From DATFEN01 sp035691285 (GTDB taxonomy: Bacteria; Acidobacteriota; Vicinamibacteria; Fen-336): 17,539 bases of DNA. A program made the position numbers and the translations under genes. The notes beneath the pieces were generated by a model, which worked only from the letters and a program-made list of their open reading frames with translations, was not told where the DNA came from and made no database searches. The stretch is taken from positions 1 through 17,539 of the forward strand of contig DASSJI010000128.1 in the NCBI GenBank assembly GCA_035691285.1, given 5' to 3'. Positions 1 through 7,411 of the stretch are shown here, one piece after another (positions within the stretch are counted from its first letter, which is position 1; each line of letters opens with the position of its first letter).

Positions 1-1
1 G

Positions 2-364
2 AAGCGCATCGCGCGCCAGGCGGCCCGGAAGATGGAGCACCGGGTGGTGTTCGGATTCTCCGACCGCAGTGCGCCGAGGCTGCTCGAGTTCCTGCGCGTC
101 CACGGGCCGTCGATCGCGCACCTGTCGGGCGTCCGGTACTCCGGCGAGCTGGGTCACCCGTTCCACGTCATCGACGAGGACACCGTCATCCTCTCCCTCG
201 ACCATCCCTTCGTGCCCGAGGGGCGGTTCGCGTCGCTGCTGGTGCGCGATCAGGCGCTGGCGGAGCGGTTGGCGGAGGGCTTCGAGACCCTGTGGCTCCG
301 CGCCCTGCGCGACCTCGGCGAGATCCGTATTTATCCGCGACGAGGCCCGAGCCCTGGGGCTTGA
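2..364 (+). CDS. Partial CDS (5' end outside window): possible C-terminal sensor domain of a TrmB-like regulator
   Basis: The reading frame is open from base 2 with no stop before TGA at 362-364, so the visible 120 residues are probably the 3' end of a longer gene; the ATG at 32 is more likely internal. The visible part has a mixed alpha/beta look: a VVFGFSD segment, a short HVIDEDTVILSLD strand pair, and a C-terminal helix with ETLWLRAL. The pattern 'stored value strand, then a helix with F..LW..A' resembles the phospholipase-D-like effector domain at the C-terminus of TrmB-family sugar regulators; this is a recollection of the family, not a search result. The last eight residues are Pro/Gly/Arg-rich and look like run-on. 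The stop codon lies inside the -35 hexamer of the next gene. Being coding is fairly sure; the function is a guess. Confidence 0.55.
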   Translation, partial: KRIARQAARKMEHRVVFGFSDRSAPRLLEFLRVHGPSIAHLSGVRYSGELGHPFHVIDEDTVILSLDHPFVPEGRFASLLVRDQALAERLAEGFETLWLRALRDLGEIRIYPRRGPSPGA

Positions 365-389
365 CAAACCGAACGGTCGTGCTTATCTT
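361..389 (+). promoter_or_regulatory. Sigma70-type promoter with embedded TetR-type operator, upstream of tetR
   Basis: TTGACA at 361-366 and TATCTT at 384-389 are separated by exactly 17 bp. Between them lies an inverted repeat ACCG-AA-CGGT (368-377), the kind of site TetR/AcrR regulators bind between -35 and -10 in their own promoters. The -10 ends 6 nt before the ATG at 396, so transcription should start at or within a base or two of the start codon, giving a leaderless message. There is no Shine-Dalgarno before this ATG. The -35 overlaps the stop codon of the upstream gene. Confidence 0.75.
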
Positions 390-395
390 TCAGCC

Positions 396-986
396 ATGGG
401 AAAGGGCGAAGAGACCCGCCAGGCGATCCTGGAGCGGGCGGCTGGGCTCGCCAGCCAGGTCGGGCTTCAGGGCGTGACGATCGGCCGCCTGGCCGAGGAG
501 CTCGATCTGTCCAAGAGCGGCCTCTTCGCCCACTTCCACTCCAAGGAAGCGCTGCAGGTCCAGACCCTGAGGCATGCGGCCCAGACCTTCGTCGACCGCG
601 TGATCCGGCCCGCGCTCAAGGCGCCGCGGGGCGAGCCGCGGCTCAGGGCGCTCTTCGACGGTTGGCTCGCGTGGGCTCGCGCCGACCTGACGAAGGGCGG
701 CTGCGTGTTCGTGGCGGCCGCCACGGAACTGGACGATCGCGAGGGCCCCGCGCGCGAGGAGCTCGTCAAGCAGCAGCGCGACTGGCTCGATACGATGGCC
801 ACCGTCGCGCGGACCGCGGTCAGCGAAGGCCACTTCGCGCAAGGCGTGGACGCGGAGCAGTTCGCCCACGACCTCAACGGCGTGATGCTCGCCTATCATC
901 ACGCGCGCCGCTTGCTCCGCGATCCCAGGGCCGAGGCGCGCGCGCGCAACGCCTTCGAAGCCCTCCTCGCCGCCGCGCGCGGGTAA
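396..986 (+). CDS. TetR/AcrR-family transcriptional regulator
   Basis: The 196-residue product has the typical TetR layout. Residues 6-55 form the N-terminal three-helix DNA-binding domain: helix 1 ends in ILERAAGLAS, then GVTIGRLAEELDLSKSGLFA with the turn at LDLSKS and the characteristic HFHSKEAL that follows the recognition helix. Residues 60-196 form an all-helical ligand-binding and dimerisation domain with a hydrophobic pocket segment around residues 100-112 (GGCVFVAAATEL). Length matches the family. The start at 396 is chosen because the HTH domain begins directly after it and a promoter sits immediately upstream; longer frames would run into the preceding gene. It probably represses its own promoter and so the alpha/beta hydrolase 19 nt downstream, releasing when a small hydrophobic ligand binds. 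The ligand is unknown. Confidence 0.92.
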   Translation: MGKGEETRQAILERAAGLASQVGLQGVTIGRLAEELDLSKSGLFAHFHSKEALQVQTLRHAAQTFVDRVIRPALKAPRGEPRLRALFDGWLAWARADLTKGGCVFVAAATELDDREGPAREELVKQQRDWLDTMATVARTAVSEGHFAQGVDAEQFAHDLNGVMLAYHHARRLLRDPRAEARARNAFEALLAAARG

Positions 987-1005
987 GGAATTAGGAGAAG
1001 CACCC

Positions 1006-1995
1006 ATGTCGTCCCTCGTCTCGACGGGCTCTCAGAATAGCACGAGCGTTCGCGTCATGAGATTCCTGCGTCCGGTCTTGGCCGCGCTCTCCCGCGTGGC
1101 TCCCGGCCTCGCGGCAGCGGCGGCCGAACGCGTCTTCTTCACTCCTCCGCGTCCTCGCCCCTCCCGTGGGGAGGCGGCGCTGCGGGCCGGCCGGCGGTTC
1201 GACGTGCGCGTCGACGGCCAAAGCGTCGCGGCCTGGCACTTCGGCCACGGCCCGGTTGTGGTGGTCCTGCACGGCTGGGCCGGACGCGCCGCGCAGATGA
1301 CGTCGTTCCTGGCGCCGCTCCTCGGTCGCGGGCTGTCCGTCGTCGTGTTCGACGCCCCCGGGCACGGCCGCTCGAGCGGGGGCCGCTCTTCCGCCGTTCA
1401 CTTCGCCCGCGCGCTGCGCGCGGTTGCGTCCGAGGTGGGGCCCGTCCACGCCGTCGTCGCGCATTCCCTCGGCGCTGCGGCCACGGCGCTGGCGCTTCGC
1501 GGCGGCCTGCGCGTGCAGCGCGTCGCCCTGCTCGGCCCGGCAGCCTTTCCGCCGGCCTGGTTCGGCCGCTTCGCGGCGGCGTTCGGGATCCCGGCCGACG
1601 TCGCGCGCCGGGCGAAGGCGCGCAGCGAGCGCCGGCTCGGCCTGCGCTGGGACGACCTCCACGTCCCGAGCCTGGCGGCAGCCTTTGCGACGCCCGCGCT
1701 GATCGTCCACGACCTGCACGACGACGAGGTCCCCAGGGGCGACGGCGCTGCGATCGCCGCGGCATGGCCGGGGGCCCGGCTCCTGGAGACCAGCGGCCTG
1801 GGCCACATCCGGCTGCTGCGCGACGCGGCGGTGATCGACGCGGTCTCCGCGTTCGTCGCGGAGGGCGCGGCCCCGTGCGACTGCGGCGCCCCGGCCGCGG
1901 AAGCAGGCTTCTGCGAAACCTGCCGCGTAGGCCTGGAGCTCTTCGACCGCGAAGCGCGGTGGGAGGCGCACCGCGCGGCCCACGCCGTGGCCTGA
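1006..1995 (+). CDS. Alpha/beta hydrolase with C-terminal cysteine cluster
   Basis: This 329-residue protein has an alpha/beta-hydrolase core. The oxyanion-hole strand is VVVVLHGWAG (residues 84-93), then VVFDAPGHG (113-121), a nucleophile elbow AHSLGA with Ser154, an acid in HDLHDDEVP (Asp239 or Asp240), and the catalytic His267 in GHIRL. The cap between strand 6 and the acid is short. Beyond the hydrolase fold, residues 291-306 hold C-D-C-x9-C-x2-C, which could bind zinc. The start at 1006 has a good Shine-Dalgarno AGGAG at 993-997, 8 nt upstream; Met18 at 1057 would be a more family-typical start (RFLRPVLAAL follows) but has no ribosome site. It lies 19 nt after tetR and is probably co-transcribed and controlled by it. 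Likely an esterase or lipase-like enzyme; the substrate cannot be inferred. Confidence 0.88.
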   Translation: MSSLVSTGSQNSTSVRVMRFLRPVLAALSRVAPGLAAAAAERVFFTPPRPRPSRGEAALRAGRRFDVRVDGQSVAAWHFGHGPVVVVLHGWAGRAAQMTSFLAPLLGRGLSVVVFDAPGHGRSSGGRSSAVHFARALRAVASEVGPVHAVVAHSLGAAATALALRGGLRVQRVALLGPAAFPPAWFGRFAAAFGIPADVARRAKARSERRLGLRWDDLHVPSLAAAFATPALIVHDLHDDEVPRGDGAAIAAAWPGARLLETSGLGHIRLLRDAAVIDAVSAFVAEGAAPCDCGAPAAEAGFCETCRVGLELFDREARWEAHRAAHAVA

Positions 1996-2014
1996 GGGCA
2001 GAGGCCGGCGAGGG

Positions 2015-2023
2015 TGCTAGCAT
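2015..2023 (+). promoter_or_regulatory. Extended -10 promoter element for moaE
   Basis: TGCTAGCAT at 2015-2023 reads as an extended -10 (TG-n-TAGCAT) in the 37-bp gap between the hydrolase and moaE. It ends 9 nt before the GTG start at 2033, so the leader would be only a few bases. No convincing -35 is seen, as expected for an extended -10 promoter. No Shine-Dalgarno precedes the GTG. Confidence 0.5.
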
Positions 2024-2032
2024 CGGATCGTC

Positions 2033-2464
2033 GTGGCCTCGCTCGTCCATGAGCCGATCGCCCTCGCGGCGCTCCAAGGCACCGCGAGCAGGGATGGCGC
2101 GCTCGCGCTGTTCGTCGGCGTGGTCCGCGACGAGAACGCGGGCCGCGGAGTGCTGCGGCTCGAGTACGAAGCCTACGAGGAGATGGCGCTCTCCGAGATG
2201 GAAGCCATCGAGCGCGAGGCCCGGCGGCGCTGGCCGATCACGGAGATCCGCATCGTACATCGGCTCGGATCCATGGCGATCGGAGAGGCGAGCGTCGCCG
2301 TGGCGGTCGCCGCGCCCCATCGCGACGAGGCCTTCGATGCCTGCCGCTTCGCCATCGACACGCTGAAGCGGACCGTGCCCATCTGGAAGAAGGAGTTCTA
2401 CGCGGACGGCGAGGTCTGGCTGGAAGGCCCCGGCGCCTGCGCCCATCCGGTCGTGAGCTCATGA
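2033..2464 (+). CDS. moaE: Molybdopterin synthase large (catalytic) subunit MoaE
   Basis: MoaE joins with thiocarboxylated MoaD to put two sulfurs into cyclic pyranopterin monophosphate, forming the molybdopterin dithiolene in the cytosol. The 143-residue length fits. Family motifs are present: FVGVVRDEN at residues 27-35 with the conserved Arg32, EYEAYEEMA at 44-52, RLGSMAIGEASV at 77-88, PHRDEAF at 95-101 supplying His96-Arg97, and LKRTVPIWKKE at 111-121. Lys112 and Lys119 match the two active-site lysines of E. coli MoaE. The GTG start at 2033 is the only one giving the full N-terminus. Its 3' end overlaps the convergent glycosyltransferase by 6 bp (2459-2464). moaA and moaD lie within 5.5 kb, which supports the assignment. 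Confidence 0.95.
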   Translation: MASLVHEPIALAALQGTASRDGALALFVGVVRDENAGRGVLRLEYEAYEEMALSEMEAIEREARRRWPITEIRIVHRLGSMAIGEASVAVAVAAPHRDEAFDACRFAIDTLKRTVPIWKKEFYADGEVWLEGPGACAHPVVSS

Positions 2465-4360
2465 GCGCGGGCGGCGCCGCCGCTTCGGGCCCGAGCCGAG
2501 CTCGCCCTCCTCGAGGAGCACGGCGCCGAGACGCGCCGCCGCGCCGGGAGTGAGCCTGAGCTCGACGTCGCCGCCTGGCCTCACCAGCAGGAAGCGCCGG
2601 CCGGTGCCGGCCCTGTAGACGAGCGGCTCACCGAGCCGCAGCTGTTCCCAGTCTCGCCGATGGCGATCCGGCTGACCCACGAGGGCGCTGCCACGGCGTC
2701 CCTCGAGGGAGAGGTCGAAGGCCGCCTCGCCCGCGACGCAGACGAGCCACGTCGCGAGCGAGCGCGGCAGGGCCGCCCACTCTCCGGCGGGCAGCGCGAC
2801 CGCGTCCGGGCGCTCGCAGCGGCCGTCCGTGTCCTCGGGAAGCAATCGGTCCTCGGCGAGGAAGCGGGCGTAGGCGCCGGGGTCGAGGAAGAACCACACG
2901 TAGGTGTGACGGAAGTGGCCGAGGGGCTCGAGATGCTCGCGGGCCCAACGGAAGCGACGCGGGCTGGAGATGCCCGCCAGCGAGTTGACCGAGAGCACGT
3001 TCCAGCCGGGACGCAGCAGCGCCGGCTCCAGGGACGCCGGGCGCGGGCCGCTCGTCTCGAGCCACTTCACGACCTTCTCGTCGTTCTGCCCCCAGTCGAG
3101 GTTGGCCCCGGCGAGGTAGCGGAAGGCGTCACGCTTCGGCAGCACCAGGGCATTCGTGAACGCCAGCGAGTTGCCGACGTACGGCAGGCCCTCGGCCGCG
3201 CTCAGGACGAGCGCCGCGGCGAGGGCCCGCTCGCGCAGGCGGGGCGCTGCGCCCAGGCTCCAGCCCGCCGCGCCCAGGGCGGCGGCCAGGGGCAGAACCA
3301 TCAGGGCGAGGCGGTGGCCGAGCTGAGCCTGGAGCCGGAAGGAAAGGAAGCCGAGGAACAGCGCGAGGTTCCCCGCGACGAAGAGCGCGGTCCAGGAGCG
3401 CAGGCGGCGCGCCGCGAGCGCCAGCCCGACCAGGAGGAACGGCAGCGTGGCGAGCGGCGTCTTGAGCAGCCAGCAGACGAGGAAGTAGTACCACACGCCG
3501 CCTGCGTGCTCGCGGCCCAGCAGGATCACGTTCCAGTCATGGGTCCGCTCCTGGTCGAGGAGGATGTCGAAGCCCGTGACGAAGTCCGCAGGCAGCGGCA
3601 GGCGCAGCCACGGCGCCCGGGCCACGAAGCCGCGCATGAGGGGCGAGCGGAGCGTCAGCGAGCCCAGGGGCTCGAACAGGCCGACGGCGAGATAGGAGAC
3701 GCCCACCACGACCAGGCCGGCCACGGCCGCGGCGAGGCCGGCGAGGAGCGCGTCCCGGCGGCGCAGCTTGAGTCCGCCAGCGACGAGGCCGGCGAGGCCG
3801 GCTGGCAGCAGGAGGAAGGCCGTGTACTTCGCCGCAAAGGCGAGGCCGAGCGCGGCGCCGAGCAGGACCGCGCCGCCGCCTCTCGGGTCCTCGCCGAAGC
3901 GGAGCGCGGCCAGGAGCACGAGCAGGCTGGCCGCCGCGAAGGGCACGTCGACCGTCGTCACCGAGGCGTTCGCGGCGAGGCTCGGGTCCAGGGCGACGAG
4001 GGCGGCGGCGGCGGCTCCGGCCCATTCCCCCGCCAGGCGCCGGGCGAGCGCCCAGGTGAGGGCCGCGGTGAGGGCGAACCAGAACAGGCCGGGCAGCCGG
4101 GCGGCCACGATCTGGCCGCGCTCCGAGCCGAAGCCTGCGCCGGCCGCCGCCTTCTCGGTCACGACGTTCAGGAGCGTGACCGGCGTCTTCGAGTTGTAGA
4201 GCAGGCTCGACTGCCGCTCGGTGACGCCCTGGTCCCAGAGGCGCCGCGACCATCCGAGGTGCGAGGGCTCGTCGTAGGTGACGTCCTGCCGCCAGGCGGC
4301 CAGCAGGACGCACACGAGTCCGGCGATCACCGCGGCCAGGGCCGCGCGTCGGGTGGGCAA
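2459..4360 (-). CDS. GT39-type polytopic membrane glycosyltransferase (GT-C fold)
   Basis: The 633-residue product has an N-terminal membrane segment (about residues 8-23), then TYDEPSHL at 28-35, whose Asp30-Glu31 fits the acidic catalytic motif in the first extracytoplasmic loop of GT-C enzymes. Further family signs are ALDPSLAAN (123-131), SVTTVDVPFA (133-142) and YNSKTPV (55-61). About eight to ten hydrophobic helices run to residue 395. After that comes a soluble domain of about 230 residues with NLDWGQ (420-425), seen in related sequences. The family moves sugars from polyprenyl-phosphate carriers to lipid or protein acceptors on the outer face of the membrane. The start is TTG at 4360, with GAGG 5 nt upstream; no in-frame ATG lies near. 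A TAGACT hexamer at 4405-4410 on the minus strand may be its -10. It lies 75 nt after moaA on the same strand. Acceptor unknown. Confidence 0.85.
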   Translation of the reverse strand: MPTRRAALAAVIAGLVCVLLAAWRQDVTYDEPSHLGWSRRLWDQGVTERQSSLLYNSKTPVTLLNVVTEKAAAGAGFGSERGQIVAARLPGLFWFALTAALTWALARRLAGEWAGAAAAALVALDPSLAANASVTTVDVPFAAASLLVLLAALRFGEDPRGGGAVLLGAALGLAFAAKYTAFLLLPAGLAGLVAGGLKLRRRDALLAGLAAAVAGLVVVGVSYLAVGLFEPLGSLTLRSPLMRGFVARAPWLRLPLPADFVTGFDILLDQERTHDWNVILLGREHAGGVWYYFLVCWLLKTPLATLPFLLVGLALAARRLRSWTALFVAGNLALFLGFLSFRLQAQLGHRLALMVLPLAAALGAAGWSLGAAPRLRERALAAALVLSAAEGLPYVGNSLAFTNALVLPKRDAFRYLAGANLDWGQNDEKVVKWLETSGPRPASLEPALLRPGWNVLSVNSLAGISSPRRFRWAREHLEPLGHFRHTYVWFFLDPGAYARFLAEDRLLPEDTDGRCERPDAVALPAGEWAALPRSLATWLVCVAGEAAFDLSLEGRRGSALVGQPDRHRRDWEQLRLGEPLVYRAGTGRRFLLVRPGGDVELRLTPGAAARLGAVLLEEGELGSGPKRRRRPRS

Positions 4361-4435
4361 GGGCGCCTCGCTTCGACCGGTCCTTGCGGATCGTCGTTGC
4401 GCCCAGTCTACCGCGGCGACGGCGTCGTCCCGGGC

Positions 4436-5428
4436 TCAGCCCCCGATCTGGAACATGGCGCGCTCCTCGGTGGAGACGCCCTCCTCGAGGCGATGGCCCG
4501 TCGGCTTGGCGAGCACGGCCTTGCCGAGGATCGCGGCCACCGCTTCCTCTCCCCCGCCCGAACGGATCGCGCGCTTCACGTCCAGCTCGTCGTCGTTGAG
4601 CAGGCAGAGGTGGAACTTGCCGTCGGCGGTGAGCCGCATGCGGTTGCAGGTGCCGCAGTAGGGCTCGCTCACGGGGCTTATGAAGCCCACGACGCCGTCG
4701 CCGCCCTGCTCGAAGCGGTAGTTGCGGGACTCGTCGGAGGGATGGCCGTCGGGCAGCGGCACGAGCCGGCCCAGCTCGCCCTCGATCCGGGCACGCGTCT
4801 CCGCGGAGGGCACGAACTGCGACAGCGCGACGTGGGCCATCTCGCCGGCGCCCAGAGGCATGAGCTCGATGAAGCGCACGTGCCAGCCGCGCTCCAGGGC
4901 CCGGCGCGCCATGTCGACGACATCCGTGTCGTTGTAGTCGCGGGTCACCACGCAGTTGACCTTGATGGGCGTGAGGCCAGCGGCCTCCGCGGCGGCGATG
5001 CCCGCCTCGATCTCGTGCAGCGTGCCGAAGCGCATCAGCTTCTTCAGGCGCTCGGGGTGGAGCGTATCCAGGTGGATGTTGAGCCGGCGCAGGCCGGCTT
5101 CCTTGAGCGGAAGGGCGAGGCGGGGCAGCAGGATTGCGTTGGTGGTCATCGCCACGTCCCTCACGCCCGGCACCGCCGCGATGCGGCGAACGATGGCGAC
5201 AAGGTCCGGTCGCAGGGTGGGCTCGCCACCTGTCAGGCGGAACTTGCGGAATCCCACCGCGACGGCGGCCCGCGCCACGAGCTCGATCTCGGCCGCAGTG
5301 AGCAGCTCGTCGGAGTGGGCGAACGTCAGGCCCCTGAGGGGCATGCAGTAGACGCAGCGGAGGTTGCAGTGGTCGGTGACCGAGATGCGGAGGTAGTCTA
5401 TCTCGCGGCCGAAGCGGTCCCTGGGCAT
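4436..5428 (-). CDS. moaA: GTP 3',8-cyclase MoaA (radical SAM)
   Basis: MoaA catalyses the first step of molybdenum cofactor synthesis, rearranging GTP to 3',8-cyclo-GTP, which MoaC then converts to cyclic pyranopterin monophosphate. The 330-residue product has both iron-sulfur cluster sites: the radical SAM CNLRCVYC (Cys21, Cys25, Cys28) and the C-terminal CGTC-x13-C (Cys258, Cys261, Cys275) that binds GTP. LTGGEP (residues 65-70) and TTNAI (95-99) are the usual SAM-contact segments. The C-terminus ends in Gly-Gly (QIGG), the tail known to be needed for activity. Family-typical NVSLD is NIHLD here, which I believe occurs in a subgroup. The ATG at 5428 is 15 nt after the cyclic-nucleotide-binding gene, with GAGG upstream and a possible -10 of its own at 5441-5446. 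moaC is not in the window. Confidence 0.96.
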   Translation of the reverse strand: MPRDRFGREIDYLRISVTDHCNLRCVYCMPLRGLTFAHSDELLTAAEIELVARAAVAVGFRKFRLTGGEPTLRPDLVAIVRRIAAVPGVRDVAMTTNAILLPRLALPLKEAGLRRLNIHLDTLHPERLKKLMRFGTLHEIEAGIAAAEAAGLTPIKVNCVVTRDYNDTDVVDMARRALERGWHVRFIELMPLGAGEMAHVALSQFVPSAETRARIEGELGRLVPLPDGHPSDESRNYRFEQGGDGVVGFISPVSEPYCGTCNRMRLTADGKFHLCLLNDDELDVKRAIRSGGGEEAVAAILGKAVLAKPTGHRLEEGVSTEERAMFQIGG

Positions 5429-5440
5429 CGTCCCGGCCTC

Positions 5441-5446
5441 AGTCTA
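5441..5446 (-). promoter_or_regulatory. Possible -10 element for moaA, overlapping the upstream stop codon
   Basis: On the minus strand TAGACT occupies 5446-5441, 12 nt before the moaA ATG; its first three bases are the TAG stop of the preceding gene. The same hexamer, in the plus-strand context cAGTCTAc, recurs at 4405-4410 upstream of the glycosyltransferase. No -35 could be found at 17-bp spacing, so this is weak and may be chance. Confidence 0.3.
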
Positions 5447-7318
5447 CTCCGCCTCCTGGGGGAGGGTGGCGCCGCGGCTGACGCAGTACTCCTCGAGGAC
5501 GCGGTGCACGCGCGGATGGCGGGCGCCGATCGCGTCGAGCGTGCTGCGGTCGAGCTCCAGGAGCTCGGCGGGCGTGGCGGCGACGATGGTGGCGCTCCGC
5601 GGCTGACCCGAGATCGCCGCCATCTCGCCGAAGAAGGCGCCCTCTCCCAGCACGCAGACGGGCACGGCCCTGCCTTCGGCGCCCCGTGCATAGACGCGCA
5701 CCGCCCCGGTCACGAGGATGTACAGGCTGTCGCCCGCCTCTCCCTGGGACACCAGGATGTCGCCGGGCTGGGCGACGACCAGCTTGAGCCCCTGAAGGAG
5801 CGCGAGCCGTTCCGCCTCCTCGAGGCCCTCCAGGAGCGGGCTCGCCTTGAGGCCGGGCTCGTAGACGCGGATCGCCCCGAAATCCGGCGCGGGCAACGGA
5901 GCCGGCGGCTCCTCGGGAGCCGCCGGGCTGGGGGCGCGCACGATGGTGCGCTTGGCGCGCTCGCGCAGGATGTCGAGGAGCCAGGACTGGAAGGCCGCAT
6001 CGTGCGGGAGCGGCCGGGCCGGAGCCGCGGCGGCGGGCGCGGACCGGGCGAGCAGGTCGAGGACCGGGAGCGGCGCCAGGCTGACCCGTTCCACGTCGCG
6101 GCTGCGCAGGCCTTCGATCTTCTTGAGGATCGCCACGGCCTTGTCCGGGAAGCCTTCGCGGAGCAGGTCGTCGGCGAGGACCGACAGCACCGCCTGCGCC
6201 TCCTCCGCCTTCTCCGTCCGCGCCAGCACCTCGGCCAGTTTCAGGCGCACGCGCGGCTCCCAGCGCCCCTCGCCGAAATGGCGCCGCAGCGCCTGGGCGG
6301 CGCGCGCCCGGCCCCCGGCGTCGGCGAGGGGCACCGTGCGCACCGCCGCGGCCTCGGGACTCGAGACCCGCTCGACGTACACCTCCTCCAGGCGCTTCTC
6401 CATGGCGGGATGGCGTGACGTCACGTCGCGCAGCAGCGCCGCGTCGAGTTCGAGCAGCTCGCAGCGTGCGCCGGCGGTCACCGTGGCGGTTCGCGGGTGT
6501 CCCGAGAGGCTCGCGATCTCGCCGAAGTACTCGCCCTCGCCGAGGCCTGCCACCGGCACGTCGCGCCCCGAGGGGTTCGCGATGAACACCTTCACCCCGC
6601 CCGTGGCGATCACGAACAGCCCCTCGCCCCGCTCGCCCTCGGCGAGGATCACCTCGCCCGGCTCGACGATGCGGAGCTTGAGGGCGCGGACGATCGCGAG
6701 CAGCTCCTCCTCCGGGACGCTGGCGAACAGGTCGCAGGCCAGCAGCCGCTCGGCATAGGCCACGAGCCGCTGGCGCTCGGCGGAGGGCGGAGGCGTGCGC
6801 TGGACGACGTCCTGGGCCAGGTCCAGCAGCTTGCGATCGAGCTCGCTCTCCGACAGGGCGGGCGCGGCTGCGGACGCTTCGGCCGCGCCGGGCGTCTCGA
6901 GGTCCTTGTCGAACTCCGGCTCCGCGGTCGGCTCCAGCTCCGCCACAACCGTGGGTGGAGAATCGGCTCCGACGAGGGGAGCGGCCTCCTGCTGTTGATG
7001 CACGAGGCGCCCCAGCCGCGCCTCCACGTCGGCCCGGCCCGGCTCGAGCTTCTCGACGCGCTTCAGCGCCGCGACGGCCTTCGCCACGAAGCCGTCGCGG
7101 GCGAACTCGTCGGCGAGGCCGAGCAGCACCGGCACCGCCTCGGCGAGGCGGCCGGCCGCGGCCAGCAGGTCGACGAGCTCGAGGCGCAGCTCGACGCTGG
7201 GAGCGATCTGCCCCAGGAGCTGCTTGCGGATCTGCTCGATGGCGCGGGTCCTGCGGCCGCGGGCGAACAGCTCGCTGACCGGCGCGTCGAGGGGCGTCTG
7301 CAGCCATTCGAAGGGCAT
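5444..7318 (-). CDS. Protein with tandemly duplicated TPR-like helices plus cyclic-nucleotide-binding domain
   Basis: The 624-residue protein is built twice over. Unit 1 has TPR-like helices at about residues 22-105, a Pro/Ala/Glu-rich linker, then a cNMP-binding domain at about 193-312 with FGEIASLSG (265-273) and PRTATV (275-280). Unit 2 has TPR-like helices at about 337-405, a linker rich in Pro/Ala, then a second cNMP domain at about 492-605 with FGEMAAISG (563-571) and PRSATI (573-578). Both keep the Gly-Glu and Arg of the phosphate-binding cassette (Gly266/Glu267/Arg276 and Gly564/Glu565/Arg574), so both could bind cAMP or cGMP. There is no HTH, kinase, cyclase or transmembrane segment, so it is not a CRP-type transcription factor; it looks like a soluble sensor or scaffold. 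The ATG at 7318 has GGAAG just upstream. It precedes moaA by 15 nt and may be co-transcribed. Precise role unknown. Confidence 0.82.
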   Translation of the reverse strand: MPFEWLQTPLDAPVSELFARGRRTRAIEQIRKQLLGQIAPSVELRLELVDLLAAAGRLAEAVPVLLGLADEFARDGFVAKAVAALKRVEKLEPGRADVEARLGRLVHQQQEAAPLVGADSPPTVVAELEPTAEPEFDKDLETPGAAEASAAAPALSESELDRKLLDLAQDVVQRTPPPSAERQRLVAYAERLLACDLFASVPEEELLAIVRALKLRIVEPGEVILAEGERGEGLFVIATGGVKVFIANPSGRDVPVAGLGEGEYFGEIASLSGHPRTATVTAGARCELLELDAALLRDVTSRHPAMEKRLEEVYVERVSSPEAAAVRTVPLADAGGRARAAQALRRHFGEGRWEPRVRLKLAEVLARTEKAEEAQAVLSVLADDLLREGFPDKAVAILKKIEGLRSRDVERVSLAPLPVLDLLARSAPAAAAPARPLPHDAAFQSWLLDILRERAKRTIVRAPSPAAPEEPPAPLPAPDFGAIRVYEPGLKASPLLEGLEEAERLALLQGLKLVVAQPGDILVSQGEAGDSLYILVTGAVRVYARGAEGRAVPVCVLGEGAFFGEMAAISGQPRSATIVAATPAELLELDRSTLDAIGARHPRVHRVLEEYCVSRGATLPQEAE

Positions 7319-7376
7319 GCGCTTCCGGGATGCGAAGCTTCACGCGAGCGGGTCCGGGAGGTCAAGCCGCGCGGGC

Positions 7377-7405
7377 TTGCTCGCCGGCGGCGGGCGGCTT
7401 AGCCT
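7377..7405 (+). promoter_or_regulatory. Promoter of moaD (leaderless type)
   Basis: TTGCTC at 7377-7382 and TAGCCT at 7400-7405 are 17 bp apart. The -10 ends 6 nt before the moaD ATG at 7412, so the transcript should begin at or next to the start codon. On the opposite strand, TTGACC at 7365-7360 could be a -35 for the cyclic-nucleotide-binding gene, but I see no good -10 to match it. Confidence 0.6.
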
Positions 7406-7411
7406 CCCACG

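Noticed and set aside
2033..5428. Molybdenum cofactor riboswitch near moaA or moaE
   Set aside because: The leaders are too short: moaE has a 37-bp gap and moaA a 15-bp gap, far less than the known Moco RNA motif needs.
2660..6418. Plus-strand open frame of 1252 codons opposite the GT39, moaA and sensor genes
   Set aside because: It runs through three well-identified minus-strand genes and crosses their boundaries, its product is Arg/Glu/Gln/Gly-rich with no domain, and GC-rich DNA commonly leaves such antisense frames open.
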